64,000 nt of DNA from Olavius algarvensis associated proteobacterium Delta 3 (lineage in GTDB: Bacteria; Desulfobacterota; Desulfobacteria; Desulfobacterales; CAFBRK01), in assembly GCA_903231505.1 (NCBI GenBank), contig CAFBRK010000106.1, positions 1 to 64,000 on the forward strand, in the 5' to 3' direction. Below are positions 45,386 through 53,502 of the stretch, piece by piece. Made by a program: the position numbers and the translations under genes. The stretch's first letter is position 1. Every line of letters starts with the position of its first letter. The notes under the pieces were generated by a model, which ran no database searches, had not been told where the DNA came from, and saw only the letters and a list, made by a program, of their open reading frames with translations.

Positions 45386-46399
45386 TCAAAGGCCAACGCC
45401 ATCGATCTCTGCGTCGCAGTCCGGGCAGCGGCCGCTTCGGACGCGGTTTTTGCGCACCGTAAATCCCCAACGTTCGATGAGCATCTCCCCGCACCGGTGG
45501 CAATAGGTACTCTCGCCCGATTCCCCCGGGACATTTCCCGTGTAAACATATCGAAGACCTTTGTGGATGCCGATTTCCCGGGCCCTCAGCAGGGATTGAA
45601 CGGGTGTCGGCGGCCTGTCGGTCAGCTTGTAGGTGGGATGGAAACGGCTGATGTGCCAGGGGGTTTCCGGCCCAAGTTCATCCGCCATGAAACCGGCAAG
45701 CGCCTCGAGCTCCTGATCGGTGTCATTCTTGCCGGGAATCAGCAGGGTGGTCACCTCGATAAATACTCCCCGGGCTTTCATCCGCCGCAGTGTCTCCTTG
45801 ACCGGAGCCAGCCGGGCGCCGCAGAGGTCTTTGTAGTAATCGTCGGAATAGGCTTTCAGATCCACGTTGGCGGCATCCAGATAAGGCCCGATCATGTCCA
45901 GTGCCTCCGGTGTCATGTACCCGTTGGTGACGAATACGTTACGGATACCCTTTTCGTGGGCCAGTATTGCCGTGTCGTAAGCGGTTTCAAAGTAGATCGT
46001 CGGCTCGGTGTAGGTATAGGAGATGGTTGCACACCGTGCCCGCCGGGCCGACCTGACAATATTTTCTGGGGCCACCGGGTCTCCGAGGATCAGGCCCCGT
46101 TTCTCCGAGGGCATTTGGGCAATGTCGGCATTCTGGCAAAATCGGCATTTGAAGTTGCACCCGACGGTAGCGATGGAGTAGGACAGGCTGCCCGGAAGGA
46201 AGTGAAAGAGGGGTTTTTTTTCGATGGGATCGATGTTCTGGGCGATAAGACGCCCGTAAACCAATGTCTGCAGAAGGCCCCCACGGTTTTCGCGGACTCC
46301 GCAAATTCCCCGTTTGCCCTCCCGGATGCGGCACCGGTGACCGCACAGGTTGCATCGGACGTTGTGATCATCCAGCGGTTCCCACAGATAGGCGTCCAT
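45386..46399 (-). CDS. amrS: AmmeMemoRadiSam system radical SAM enzyme
   Basis: A 337-residue radical SAM protein. Residues 16-34 hold CNLCGHRCRIREGKRGICG, a Cys set typical of AmrS, and the radical SAM motif CNFKCRFCQN is near residue 80. SYTYTEPTIYFE and the C-terminal zinc-ribbon (CHRCGE ... RCPDCDAEI) complete the match. AmrS occurs with AmrA and AmrB; neither lies nearby. The true substrate is unknown. An octamer tandem repeat directly abuts the start codon. Confidence 0.9.
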   Translation of the reverse strand: MDAYLWEPLDDHNVRCNLCGHRCRIREGKRGICGVRENRGGLLQTLVYGRLIAQNIDPIEKKPLFHFLPGSLSYSIATVGCNFKCRFCQNADIAQMPSEKRGLILGDPVAPENIVRSARRARCATISYTYTEPTIYFETAYDTAILAHEKGIRNVFVTNGYMTPEALDMIGPYLDAANVDLKAYSDDYYKDLCGARLAPVKETLRRMKARGVFIEVTTLLIPGKNDTDQELEALAGFMADELGPETPWHISRFHPTYKLTDRPPTPVQSLLRAREIGIHKGLRYVYTGNVPGESGESTYCHRCGEMLIERWGFTVRKNRVRSGRCPDCDAEIDGVGL

Positions 46400-46408
46400 G
46401 TTATTTCC

Positions 46409-46472
46409 GTTAGCCCGTTAGCCCGTTAGCCCGTTGGCTCGTTGGCTCGTTGACCCGTTCGCCCGTTGGCGC
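46409..46472. repeat. 8-bp tandem repeat, eight units
   Basis: GTTAGCCC is repeated three times exactly and then five times with changes (GTTGGCTC twice, GTTGACCC, GTTCGCCC, GTTGGCGC). It starts 10 bp upstream of the amrS start codon, so it lies in the amrS 5' untranslated or promoter region. Confidence 0.85.
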
Positions 46473-46483
46473 GGTTTAGCAGA

Positions 46484-46573
46484 GGAGTGATGGAGTATTG
46501 GAGTACGGAGCCTTGGAATACCGGCGGGTGCTGCGAAAAATCCATCACTCCACCGCTCCATTACTCCGGCGGC
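46484..46573. repeat. GGAGTGATGG-type intergenic inverted repeat (copy 1)
   Basis: GGAGTGATGGAGTATTGGAG faces CATCACTCCACCGCTCCATT about 45 bp later, forming an imperfect hairpin. A related element is at 56037-56106. It fills the gap between amrS and the methyltransferase. Confidence 0.6.
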
Positions 46574-46634
46574 CTCTCCGAGCACTGTGTTCCATCAGGG
46601 GCATTTGTTTTCTCGGGATCAATGTCTTGTCTGA

Positions 46635-47381
46635 TCATCCCGTGACCGCGCCGCTCGGTCTGCCGGACGGTATCCGCATCTTCATCGGACGTGTTCGAAA
46701 CCGGGGGGTCAGTGTCACGACCATGCCGGTGAACGCCCCGAACGGACACCTTTGCAGCAGCCCGGAATTCTCAACCCAGGGTGTTAGAAATCCCGAAGAC
46801 CCCGGAACCTGGCAAATCGTTCGCCAGGACATCGGTGAATCCCCGGCGACACGGCGTACTATTTCCTTCAGTTCCCAAACGCTGAAAAAGACCGCCCGGT
46901 TATAGATGCTGCTGGAAAACATCCCCGTAACCCGACGCAGAATCCCTTTGAGGGCATATTTATTTAAAACACCCAGGAAGATTCGGTCTTTGGCAACCCG
47001 GCAGGCCTCTTCGATAGCCTTTCCCGGGTCTTCTACAAATTCCAGGGTCGTCATGAACATGGCGTGATTGAAACTGTTGTCGTCAAAGGGCAGGTCTTCG
47101 GCGTATCCGCGATGGAAATCGGCCCGGTTTCCAAGGTTTCGAGATGCAATGTCGAGCATGTAGGGAGAGGGTTCGAGCCCGGTGACCTGAACGCCCAGGT
47201 CAACCAAAAACAGCAGATTCGACCCGGTACCGCATCCGATTTCGAGGATCGAGTCTCCGGGCGATGGCTTGAGCATGTCTATCATCAAACCGGATTCACG
47301 CTCTGCGATCTGCCGGTGCTCCGGTTTCCCGAACCAGTTCTCGTAGGCCTTGGCATCGTTGAAGTCGAACACATATCCCAT
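46635..47381 (-). CDS. Class I SAM-dependent methyltransferase
   Basis: A 248-residue protein with the SAM-binding motif ILEIGCGTGSNLLFL near residue 45, a following acidic residue in VTGLEPSP and LPFDDNSFNHAMFMTTLEFV (motif II/III), like UbiE/Methyltransf_11 proteins. The last 20 residues are basic and low in complexity and may be a frame extension into repeat-like DNA. The substrate is unknown. Confidence 0.8.
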   Translation of the reverse strand: MGYVFDFNDAKAYENWFGKPEHRQIAERESGLMIDMLKPSPGDSILEIGCGTGSNLLFLVDLGVQVTGLEPSPYMLDIASRNLGNRADFHRGYAEDLPFDDNSFNHAMFMTTLEFVEDPGKAIEEACRVAKDRIFLGVLNKYALKGILRRVTGMFSSSIYNRAVFFSVWELKEIVRRVAGDSPMSWRTICQVPGSSGFLTPWVENSGLLQRCPFGAFTGMVVTLTPRFRTRPMKMRIPSGRPSGAVTG

Positions 47382-47505
47382 GATGCTAACCTAAGGAAAA
47401 AACCGGTTCCGATCAAGGGAAACCCTAAAAAGAAACGTTCCCGGCAAACCCATAAAAGGTTCATTATGTTATTTTGAAATAGTGAAATTTAAAAAAACAA
47501 TCCTT

Positions 47506-47614
47506 GACAATTTAAATGATAATATTTAAAGACAATGTTGTTTCGAAGTAAATTATTAATATATTAATAATTTTGATGTAACAATCATCTGATTATCAGG
47601 TGATTCTGATCACC
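47506..47614 (+). promoter_or_regulatory. proVWX promoter region with 24-bp palindrome
   Basis: A TTGACA is at 47505-47510 in very AT-rich DNA; 17 bases on is TAAAGA, a weak -10. A perfect 24-bp palindrome, AAATTATTAATA/TATTAATAATTT, is at 47550-47573, and GGTGAT-TCTG-ATCACC at 47599-47614. These lie 80-190 bp upstream of proV and are candidate operators, for example for the MarR protein encoded after proX. Confidence 0.5.
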
Positions 47615-47695
47615 CGCCAGTGAAACCGGGGAGCGCCCCTTTCACGTCTGCGCCTGTTTTACCCGCCAATCCAGTTTTTGATTTACGGAGCTGAT

Positions 47696-48895
47696 ATGCC
47701 ACAAGAAAAAGTTATTGTCAGCGGTCTATTTAAAATCTTCGGTCCGAATCCCGATCGCGCCTTTAAACTCATCGATGCGGGAAAGGAAAAAGACGCCATT
47801 TTTAAAGAGACAGGATTGACGGTCGGCGTACAGGACGCTGAATTCTCCATCAATGCCGGAGAGATCTTCGTCGTAATGGGTCTGTCCGGTTCCGGAAAAT
47901 CGACGCTGGTTCGGATGCTGAATCGACTCATCGAGCCGACGGCCGGAACGGTGCTCATCGATGGAGAAGATGTCACCGCCATGGCGCCGAACCATTTACG
48001 GGAGCTGCGTCGTCACAGCATGAGCATGGTGTTCCAGTCGTTTGCGTTGATGCCGCATCTGACGGTGGTCCAGAACGCCGCATTCGGCTTGGAAATCTCC
48101 GGCATCAACAAAGCCGAGCGTCAAAAACGTGCACTTGACGCTCTCGACCAGGTTGGTCTGAAAGACTGGGCCCGGAGCTATCCCCGGGAACTCTCCGGCG
48201 GCATGCAGCAGCGGGTGGGATTGGCCCGTGCCCTGGCCCAGGACCCCTCAATCATGCTCATGGACGAAGCCTTTTCAGCCCTCGATCCCCTCATCCGCAG
48301 TGAAATGCAGGATGAACTGCTCAAACTCCAGGACCAGCACGAGCGGACCGTTGTATTCATCTCCCACGATCTGCATGAAGCCATGCGGATCGGTGATCGC
48401 ATCGCCATCATGGAGGGTGGCCGGATTGTGCAAGTCGGCACCCCGGACGACATTCTCAATAATCCGGCCGATAGATATGTATCGTCCTTTTTTCGCGGGG
48501 TGGACCCGACCACGGTTTTTTCCGTCGGCGATGTGGCACGGAAGTCCCAACTCACCCTTCGATGGCACAAGGGGGAGGGATTCCCCACCGCCGCTTTGGA
48601 ACAGATGCGACAGGAGGACCGCGATTACGCGTATGTCCTGAACCGACACCAGAAATTTCTCGGTGTGGTTTCCTCGGATACCCTGGATGAGGCCATTGAG
48701 CGTAACGAACGCAATCTCGACGGCGCCCTGCTTGATAATATCGAGCCGGTATCTGCGGAGACGCCGCTTCAGGAGATACTATCGGAGGTTCGGAAATACG
48801 AATGCCCGGTTCCTGTGATTAACGACGAGGGACAATACATGGGTGTTATTTCGAAGCGAACCTTTCTCAGAACGCTGGAACACGGGGCTCAATGA
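47696..48895 (+). CDS. proV: Glycine betaine/proline ABC transporter ATPase
   Basis: A 399-residue ATPase with Walker A (GLSGSGKST), signature LSGGMQQRVG, Walker B (IMLMDEAFSALD) and H-loop SHDLHE, then two C-terminal CBS-like regions that sense ionic strength in ProV/OpuA. The ATG at 47696 has GGAG upstream. The N-terminal VSGLFKIFG...IDAGKEKDAI is typical of ProV. First gene of proVWX, importing compatible solutes. Confidence 0.95.
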   Translation: MPQEKVIVSGLFKIFGPNPDRAFKLIDAGKEKDAIFKETGLTVGVQDAEFSINAGEIFVVMGLSGSGKSTLVRMLNRLIEPTAGTVLIDGEDVTAMAPNHLRELRRHSMSMVFQSFALMPHLTVVQNAAFGLEISGINKAERQKRALDALDQVGLKDWARSYPRELSGGMQQRVGLARALAQDPSIMLMDEAFSALDPLIRSEMQDELLKLQDQHERTVVFISHDLHEAMRIGDRIAIMEGGRIVQVGTPDDILNNPADRYVSSFFRGVDPTTVFSVGDVARKSQLTLRWHKGEGFPTAALEQMRQEDRDYAYVLNRHQKFLGVVSSDTLDEAIERNERNLDGALLDNIEPVSAETPLQEILSEVRKYECPVPVINDEGQYMGVISKRTFLRTLEHGAQ

Positions 48896-48955
48896 TAAGT
48901 CTTGGGGAACTCTTTGATGATCTTTTTCCAAGACGGTATTTTCAGGAGGTAAGTC

Positions 48956-49825
48956 ATGCTCAGCAGTAAAGCGTTTGATGATTACATCATTCCACTGGAG
49001 CAGTGGATCGAGGGAGGGGTGTCATGGCTGGTCGAAAATTTCCGACCGCAGTTTCAAGCCATAAAATGGCCCGTGGAAGTCACGCTCAACGGGATCGACA
49101 GCCTTCTCCAGATGATTCCGCCGATCCTGTTTCTCATCGTTCTGGGGATCATTGCCTGGCGGGCGGCCGGCTGGAAGGTCGCCCTGTTCGGTATCCTGAC
49201 CCTGACACTGGTCGGTTTCCTGGGCCTCTGGGAAGACACCATGACCACGCTGGCGATGGTGATCTGTGCCGTGGTCTTTTGTGTCATCGTGGGGATTCCG
49301 CTGGGGATTTATGCCTCCCGAAGCAATCGTTTCGAAAGCATGCTGCGACCGGTGCTCGACGCCATGCAGACCACACCGGCATTTGTCTACCTGGTTCCGG
49401 TGGTCATGCTGTTCAGCATCGGTACCGTGGCCGGAGTTATCGCCACCATCATATTTGCCATGCCGCCGATCATTCGGCTCACCAATCTCGGGATACGGCA
49501 GGTCCAGGCCGACGTGGTCGAAGCGTCGGAGGCATTCGGCGCCACCAAATCCCAAATTCTCTGGAAGGTGCAGTTTCCGCTGGCACTGCCGACCATCATG
49601 GCGGGTCTTAACCAGACAATGATGCTCTCCCTGTCCATGGTGGTCATCGCGGCCCTGATCGGCGCGGGCGGATTGGGGGTGCCGGTTTTTGAAGGTCTCA
49701 ATTCCCTGCGGGTCGGTCTGGCCGGCATCGGGGGGATCAGCATCGTACTTCTGGCGATGGTATTGGACCGGATCACACAGGCCCTTGGAACATCCAAACA
49801 CTTGGAGCGAAACGAAAGTTCATAA
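48956..49825 (+). CDS. proW: Glycine betaine/proline ABC transporter permease
   Basis: A 289-residue permease with about seven helices and the EAA loop EASEAFGATKSQILWKVQFP that docks to the ATPase. AGGAGG precedes the start. The N-terminal segment (DDYIIPLEQWIEGGVSWLVE) is typical of ProW/OpuAB. It follows proV by 60 bp. Confidence 0.95.
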   Translation: MLSSKAFDDYIIPLEQWIEGGVSWLVENFRPQFQAIKWPVEVTLNGIDSLLQMIPPILFLIVLGIIAWRAAGWKVALFGILTLTLVGFLGLWEDTMTTLAMVICAVVFCVIVGIPLGIYASRSNRFESMLRPVLDAMQTTPAFVYLVPVVMLFSIGTVAGVIATIIFAMPPIIRLTNLGIRQVQADVVEASEAFGATKSQILWKVQFPLALPTIMAGLNQTMMLSLSMVVIAALIGAGGLGVPVFEGLNSLRVGLAGIGGISIVLLAMVLDRITQALGTSKHLERNESS

Positions 49826-49903
49826 ACCGAAGGAGAAACGTTGGCGTACAGATTAGAGGAACCCATTCTACGAATCCGAGACAATGAAGAAATGGAGGGA
49901 GCA

Positions 49904-50944
49904 ATGCATCGAAAGACATTTGTTACCATCATCATGGCAGTTTGTGCACTTGGTCTGGTGTTGGCCGGAACGGCCACCGCCATGCATCATATGCCGGGCA
50001 AAGGGGTGACCGTGAATCCGGCCCGGGCCACATGGACCACCGGCTTTTTCCTGGAGGCGATTTACAGCCGGGCCCTGGAAGATCTCGGCTACACGGTGAA
50101 AGATCCCAAAAAGGTTTCCAACCCGATCTTCTACCAGTCTGTCTACAACGGCGACGTGGACTTCTGGGCCAACGGCTGGTTTCCAATCCATTATGCACAG
50201 CTTCCGAAAAATTTCGAAAAAAATGCCAAATTAGCCGGTACGGTCGTAAAGGGCGGTGCCCTACAGGGATACCTGGTTAGCAAACGGGATGTGGAAAAAT
50301 TCGGAATCAAGTCCCTGAACGATTTTAAACGTCCGGAGGTAAAAAAGGCGTTCGACTCCAACAAAGACGGCAAGGCCGACCTGGTAGCCTGCCCGCCGGG
50401 CTGGGGGTGTGAAAAGGTCATCACCCACCATCTCAAAGTCTACGGTCTTGAAGATCACATCAATCCAATCAAGGCCAGCTATTCCGCCTCCATGGCCGAT
50501 GCCGTGGCCCGGTACCAGAGCGGCGAACCGGTGTTTTTCTATACATGGACTCCGAACTGGACCGTCAACCGGTTCAAACCTGGCGAGGACGTCGTCTGGA
50601 TCAATGTACCCGAAACAATCCCCTCCGCAGCCCAGAAAGGCTACGAAGACGCTATGGTCCACAGCGGTGTTGCCGGGGCGGTGAGCGACCCGATCAAGAT
50701 GGGCTTTCCGGGAAATGACATCAACGTCGTGGCCAACAAGGCATTTCTCGCTAAAAATCCAGCCGCGGCAAAGATGTTCGAGGTCATGTCCATTCCTTTT
50801 GCCGATATCGCCGCCCAGAATGCGAAGATGTACGAAGGGGAGAATACCGAAAAGGACATCGACCGACATGTGTCCGAGTGGATCGCTCTGAACAAGGATC
50901 AATGGGACGCCTGGCTTGAAGAGGCCCGAAAGGCCGCCAAGTGA
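49904..50944 (+). CDS. proX: Glycine betaine-binding periplasmic protein
   Basis: A 346-residue binding protein with a signal peptide (MHRKTFVTIIMAVCALGLVL, ending TATA) and GGAGGGAG before ATG 49904. ARATWTTGFFLEAIY, DVDFWANGWFPIHY and FFYTWTPNW carry the aromatic residues that build the betaine-binding cage in ProX. It ends the proVWX operon, just before a perfect 12-bp hairpin. Confidence 0.93.
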   Translation: MHRKTFVTIIMAVCALGLVLAGTATAMHHMPGKGVTVNPARATWTTGFFLEAIYSRALEDLGYTVKDPKKVSNPIFYQSVYNGDVDFWANGWFPIHYAQLPKNFEKNAKLAGTVVKGGALQGYLVSKRDVEKFGIKSLNDFKRPEVKKAFDSNKDGKADLVACPPGWGCEKVITHHLKVYGLEDHINPIKASYSASMADAVARYQSGEPVFFYTWTPNWTVNRFKPGEDVVWINVPETIPSAAQKGYEDAMVHSGVAGAVSDPIKMGFPGNDINVVANKAFLAKNPAAAKMFEVMSIPFADIAAQNAKMYEGENTEKDIDRHVSEWIALNKDQWDAWLEEARKAAK

Positions 50945-50973
50945 CGGCGTCGGCATGACCGGCGACTGTCCGA

Positions 50974-51010
50974 CCGAACTGTGGGCGCGCTAACTGCACC
51001 CACAGTTCGG
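50974..51010 (+). terminator. Hairpin after proX
   Basis: CCGAACTGTGGG and CCCACAGTTCGG form a perfect 12-bp stem around 13 bases, 30 bp after the proX stop. No T-run follows. The rest of the gap to 51292 shows no gene; TTTTTTTTCG near 51124 is the only T-rich tract. Confidence 0.6.
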
Positions 51011-51292
51011 GGTGACTTCGGCGTTTCGAATGACGCCTCCCCTGCACGCTCTGCCCGGGCCAAAGATAAATTGCAGGGGTTGTCTACGCAGCACCAGCCC
51101 GGAACCGGGATGATTTTAATTCTTTTTTTTCGAAAACGGAACCAGAACCTTAAGCATTAATAAACAAGGACTTGATCGGCGACCGGTACGCTTTGGAAGA
51201 CGCCCCCCGGGATCTTCATATACGGGATGCAGGCTACTCCGAAGGTCGTCGGGTTGATCCGATGGGGGTGACTGACTATCGAAAACGAACAG

Positions 51293-51736
51293 GTGATTAA
51301 GGACATTGTGGGATCGATTCGCCGGTTGGTACGTGCCGTATCTCTAGATTCCGCCAAGATGAGCCGTCAGTTCAGCCTGACGGCTCCGCAAAGCGGCGTG
51401 TTGCGCAGTCTGGCCAGCAATGGCCCAATTTCATCGGCTCAATTGAGTCGCGAGCTCTATGTGACGCCCTCCAACATTACCGGCATCATTGACCGGTTGG
51501 AGAAAAAAGGCCTGGTCCAACGGGTTCGAAAGGAAGGGGATCGGCGTGTCGCCCTGATTATGTTGACCCAAGCCGGCGAGCAGCTCAGCAGTCAGTTGCC
51601 GGATCCCATTGAAATCAAGCTGATATCTGCCCTCTCCGACCTGGAGTCCAAAAAGATAGCCGATCTGCGGGGGGCGCTCAAATTGATGCTGAGACTCGTC
51701 GATGCCCAGGAGATCGAGGACGACCCGTTGCACTAG
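51293..51736 (+). CDS. MarR-family regulator
   Basis: A 147-residue winged-helix protein: LTAPQSGVLRSLASNGPIS, SAQLSRELYVTPSNITGIID (recognition helix), RLEKKGLVQRVRKEGDRRVA (wing) and a C-terminal dimerisation helix. The start is uncertain: GTG 51293 is used, but a few upstream codons (up to CTG, following GGGGGTGA) may belong. Its place after proVWX suggests control of betaine uptake, as MarR-type GbsR/OpuR proteins do elsewhere. Confidence 0.82.
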   Translation: MIKDIVGSIRRLVRAVSLDSAKMSRQFSLTAPQSGVLRSLASNGPISSAQLSRELYVTPSNITGIIDRLEKKGLVQRVRKEGDRRVALIMLTQAGEQLSSQLPDPIEIKLISALSDLESKKIADLRGALKLMLRLVDAQEIEDDPLH

Positions 51737-52168
51737 GCGCAAATAGCTGTTCCTCCGTTCATGGCACTCTGCACGGCCCAAGCGGGTTCGGTTACCCGTG
51801 GGTCTTGCGCGTCTTAACCTTGCCGCATCCAGGAGCTGTCTTTTATGCACCGTATGGGTATAGATTCTGAAGCTCCACCTGCCACTTTCCCATCTGATAC
51901 ACTGTATCGGAAACTTCCCGGACATTGATGGGTATCTTATAGCGATTTTCAGAATTCCGTTCCACGTCGATACCGATCCCGAACCCGAACCCGATTCCGG
52001 TGATTTTGCGTTGACGGTTTCTCAGTGTTGACCATATGCCACGGGCAGGATACATATCTGCCTCCGGAAGCCAGGCCTTTGGATGACATGGTTTCAGTGC
52101 GCGGTTGGAAACACGTCCCACCAGGGTCGGGTCCGTGATGATCCCGAAAAACACCCATCGGAGATACC
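51737..52168. repeat. Gene-free stretch with MITE-type end and hexamer run
   Basis: At 51938-51964 lies a TATAGCGATTTTCAGAATTC sequence matching the left end of the MITE-like element at 14241. No right end is found. At once follows a CCGAACCCGAACCCGATTCC-type hexamer run (51966-52000) related to 29639-29680. No gene is supported in the 432 bp. Confidence 0.55.
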
Positions 52169-53398
52169 ATGAAAGAGTTTTTTAATGTCGCAGATGTATC
52201 GCACGTCATGGAATATGCGAACCGGTTCCCGCCGGTGGCAACGGAAAGGGTATCCCTGTCCGAGTCCTACGGTCGCATCCTTGCGGAAACCATCACCGCC
52301 GACCTTGATTTACCGGGATTTTCCCGATCCATCGTGGACGGTTATGCCGTCCGAGCGGCATCCACCTTTGGGGCCTCCGAAAGCAATCCCGCCTTTTTAA
52401 ATGTAACCGGAGACGTCGCTATGGGTGAAATCCCCGGGATGACCGTCCACTCCGGAGAAACGGTTCGTATTCCAACCGGGGCCATGCTGCCCGAGGGTGC
52501 GGATGCCGTGGTGATGATAGAGCACACCGAGGCCCTGGATACGACGACCATTGAAGTGTATCGAAGTGTTGCTCCGGGTCAGTATGTCATCGAAAAAGGC
52601 GAAGATTTCTCTTTCGGCGAAACGATCCTGGAGGAAGGCCGACCGATCCGGTTCCAGGAGGCCGGGCTTCTGGCCGCCTTCGGACGCACAGACGTCCGCG
52701 TTTTCAAAAAACCGATTGTCGGGATCATTTCCACCGGAGATGAAATTGTGCCCGTCGATCACATTCCGGATACGGGACAGATCCGGGACATCAACAGCAC
52801 CACGCTTTTCGGGCAGGTTCAGACCGCCGGTGGCATAGCGGAACCTTACGGTATCGTCGAAGACACCTACGAGGCGCTATTTGAGGTGTGCCGTCGCGCG
52901 ACCGCCGCTTCCGATATGGTGCTGGTGTCCGGCGGCAGTTCCGTGGGTGCTCGTGATTTTACAATGGAGGCCCTGGGCCATCTTCCGGATGCGGAGATCC
53001 TGGTGCACGGCCTGAGTCTTCGCCCCGGGAAACCGACGATCCTGGCCAGGGTGGGGAACAAAATCGTATGGGGCCTCCCCGGCCATGTGGTGTCGGCGAT
53101 GATTGTATTCATGGCTGTCGTGGAACCTTTTCTGAAACGGATCGGCGGTGTTCGACGCTGGGAGGAAGCCGGTCTCCGGTTCACGGCGCGGATCAGTCGA
53201 AATGTGGCATCCGCCCAGGGACGGATCGATTTTGTCCGGGTCAAGCTCCGGCATGGGGACGGTGTGCCATGGGCGGATCCCCTGCTCGCCAAATCCGGCC
53301 TGATCCACACCATGATCAAGGCCGACGGCCTGGTGGCCATCGGGATGAATGATGAAGGGCTCGATGAAGGAGACCTGGTGGAAGTGATTCCGCTATAA
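52169..53398 (+). CDS. moeA: Molybdopterin molybdotransferase MoeA
   Basis: A 409-residue MoeA, which inserts molybdate (or tungstate) into adenylated molybdopterin. Motifs: DLDLPGFSRSIVDGYAVRA, GEIPGMTVHSGETVRIPTGA, GADAVVMIEHTE, GIISTGDEIV and the MoCF-binding SGGSSVGARDF. GGAGATACC precedes the start. A second MoeA-type gene follows on the same strand; such pairs may serve Mo and W separately. Confidence 0.93.
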   Translation: MKEFFNVADVSHVMEYANRFPPVATERVSLSESYGRILAETITADLDLPGFSRSIVDGYAVRAASTFGASESNPAFLNVTGDVAMGEIPGMTVHSGETVRIPTGAMLPEGADAVVMIEHTEALDTTTIEVYRSVAPGQYVIEKGEDFSFGETILEEGRPIRFQEAGLLAAFGRTDVRVFKKPIVGIISTGDEIVPVDHIPDTGQIRDINSTTLFGQVQTAGGIAEPYGIVEDTYEALFEVCRRATAASDMVLVSGGSSVGARDFTMEALGHLPDAEILVHGLSLRPGKPTILARVGNKIVWGLPGHVVSAMIVFMAVVEPFLKRIGGVRRWEEAGLRFTARISRNVASAQGRIDFVRVKLRHGDGVPWADPLLAKSGLIHTMIKADGLVAIGMNDEGLDEGDLVEVIPL

Positions 53399-53502
53399 TC
53401 GCCGCTGCTCAGGAAAGGGTTGCCTGGGGAATCATAAATTCGAGATTCGGATTTTGAATTTAAGAATTATGTTGTCGGCTTGAACTAGAAAGAGAGCACG
53501 TG

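Noticed and set aside
45497-46429. 310-codon plus-strand frame opposite amrS
   Set aside because: Antisense of a radical SAM enzyme with all Cys motifs present.
51843-52154. 103-codon minus-strand frame
   Set aside because: It includes a GFGFGIGID-type stretch generated by the hexamer run and the MITE end, so it is not a real gene.
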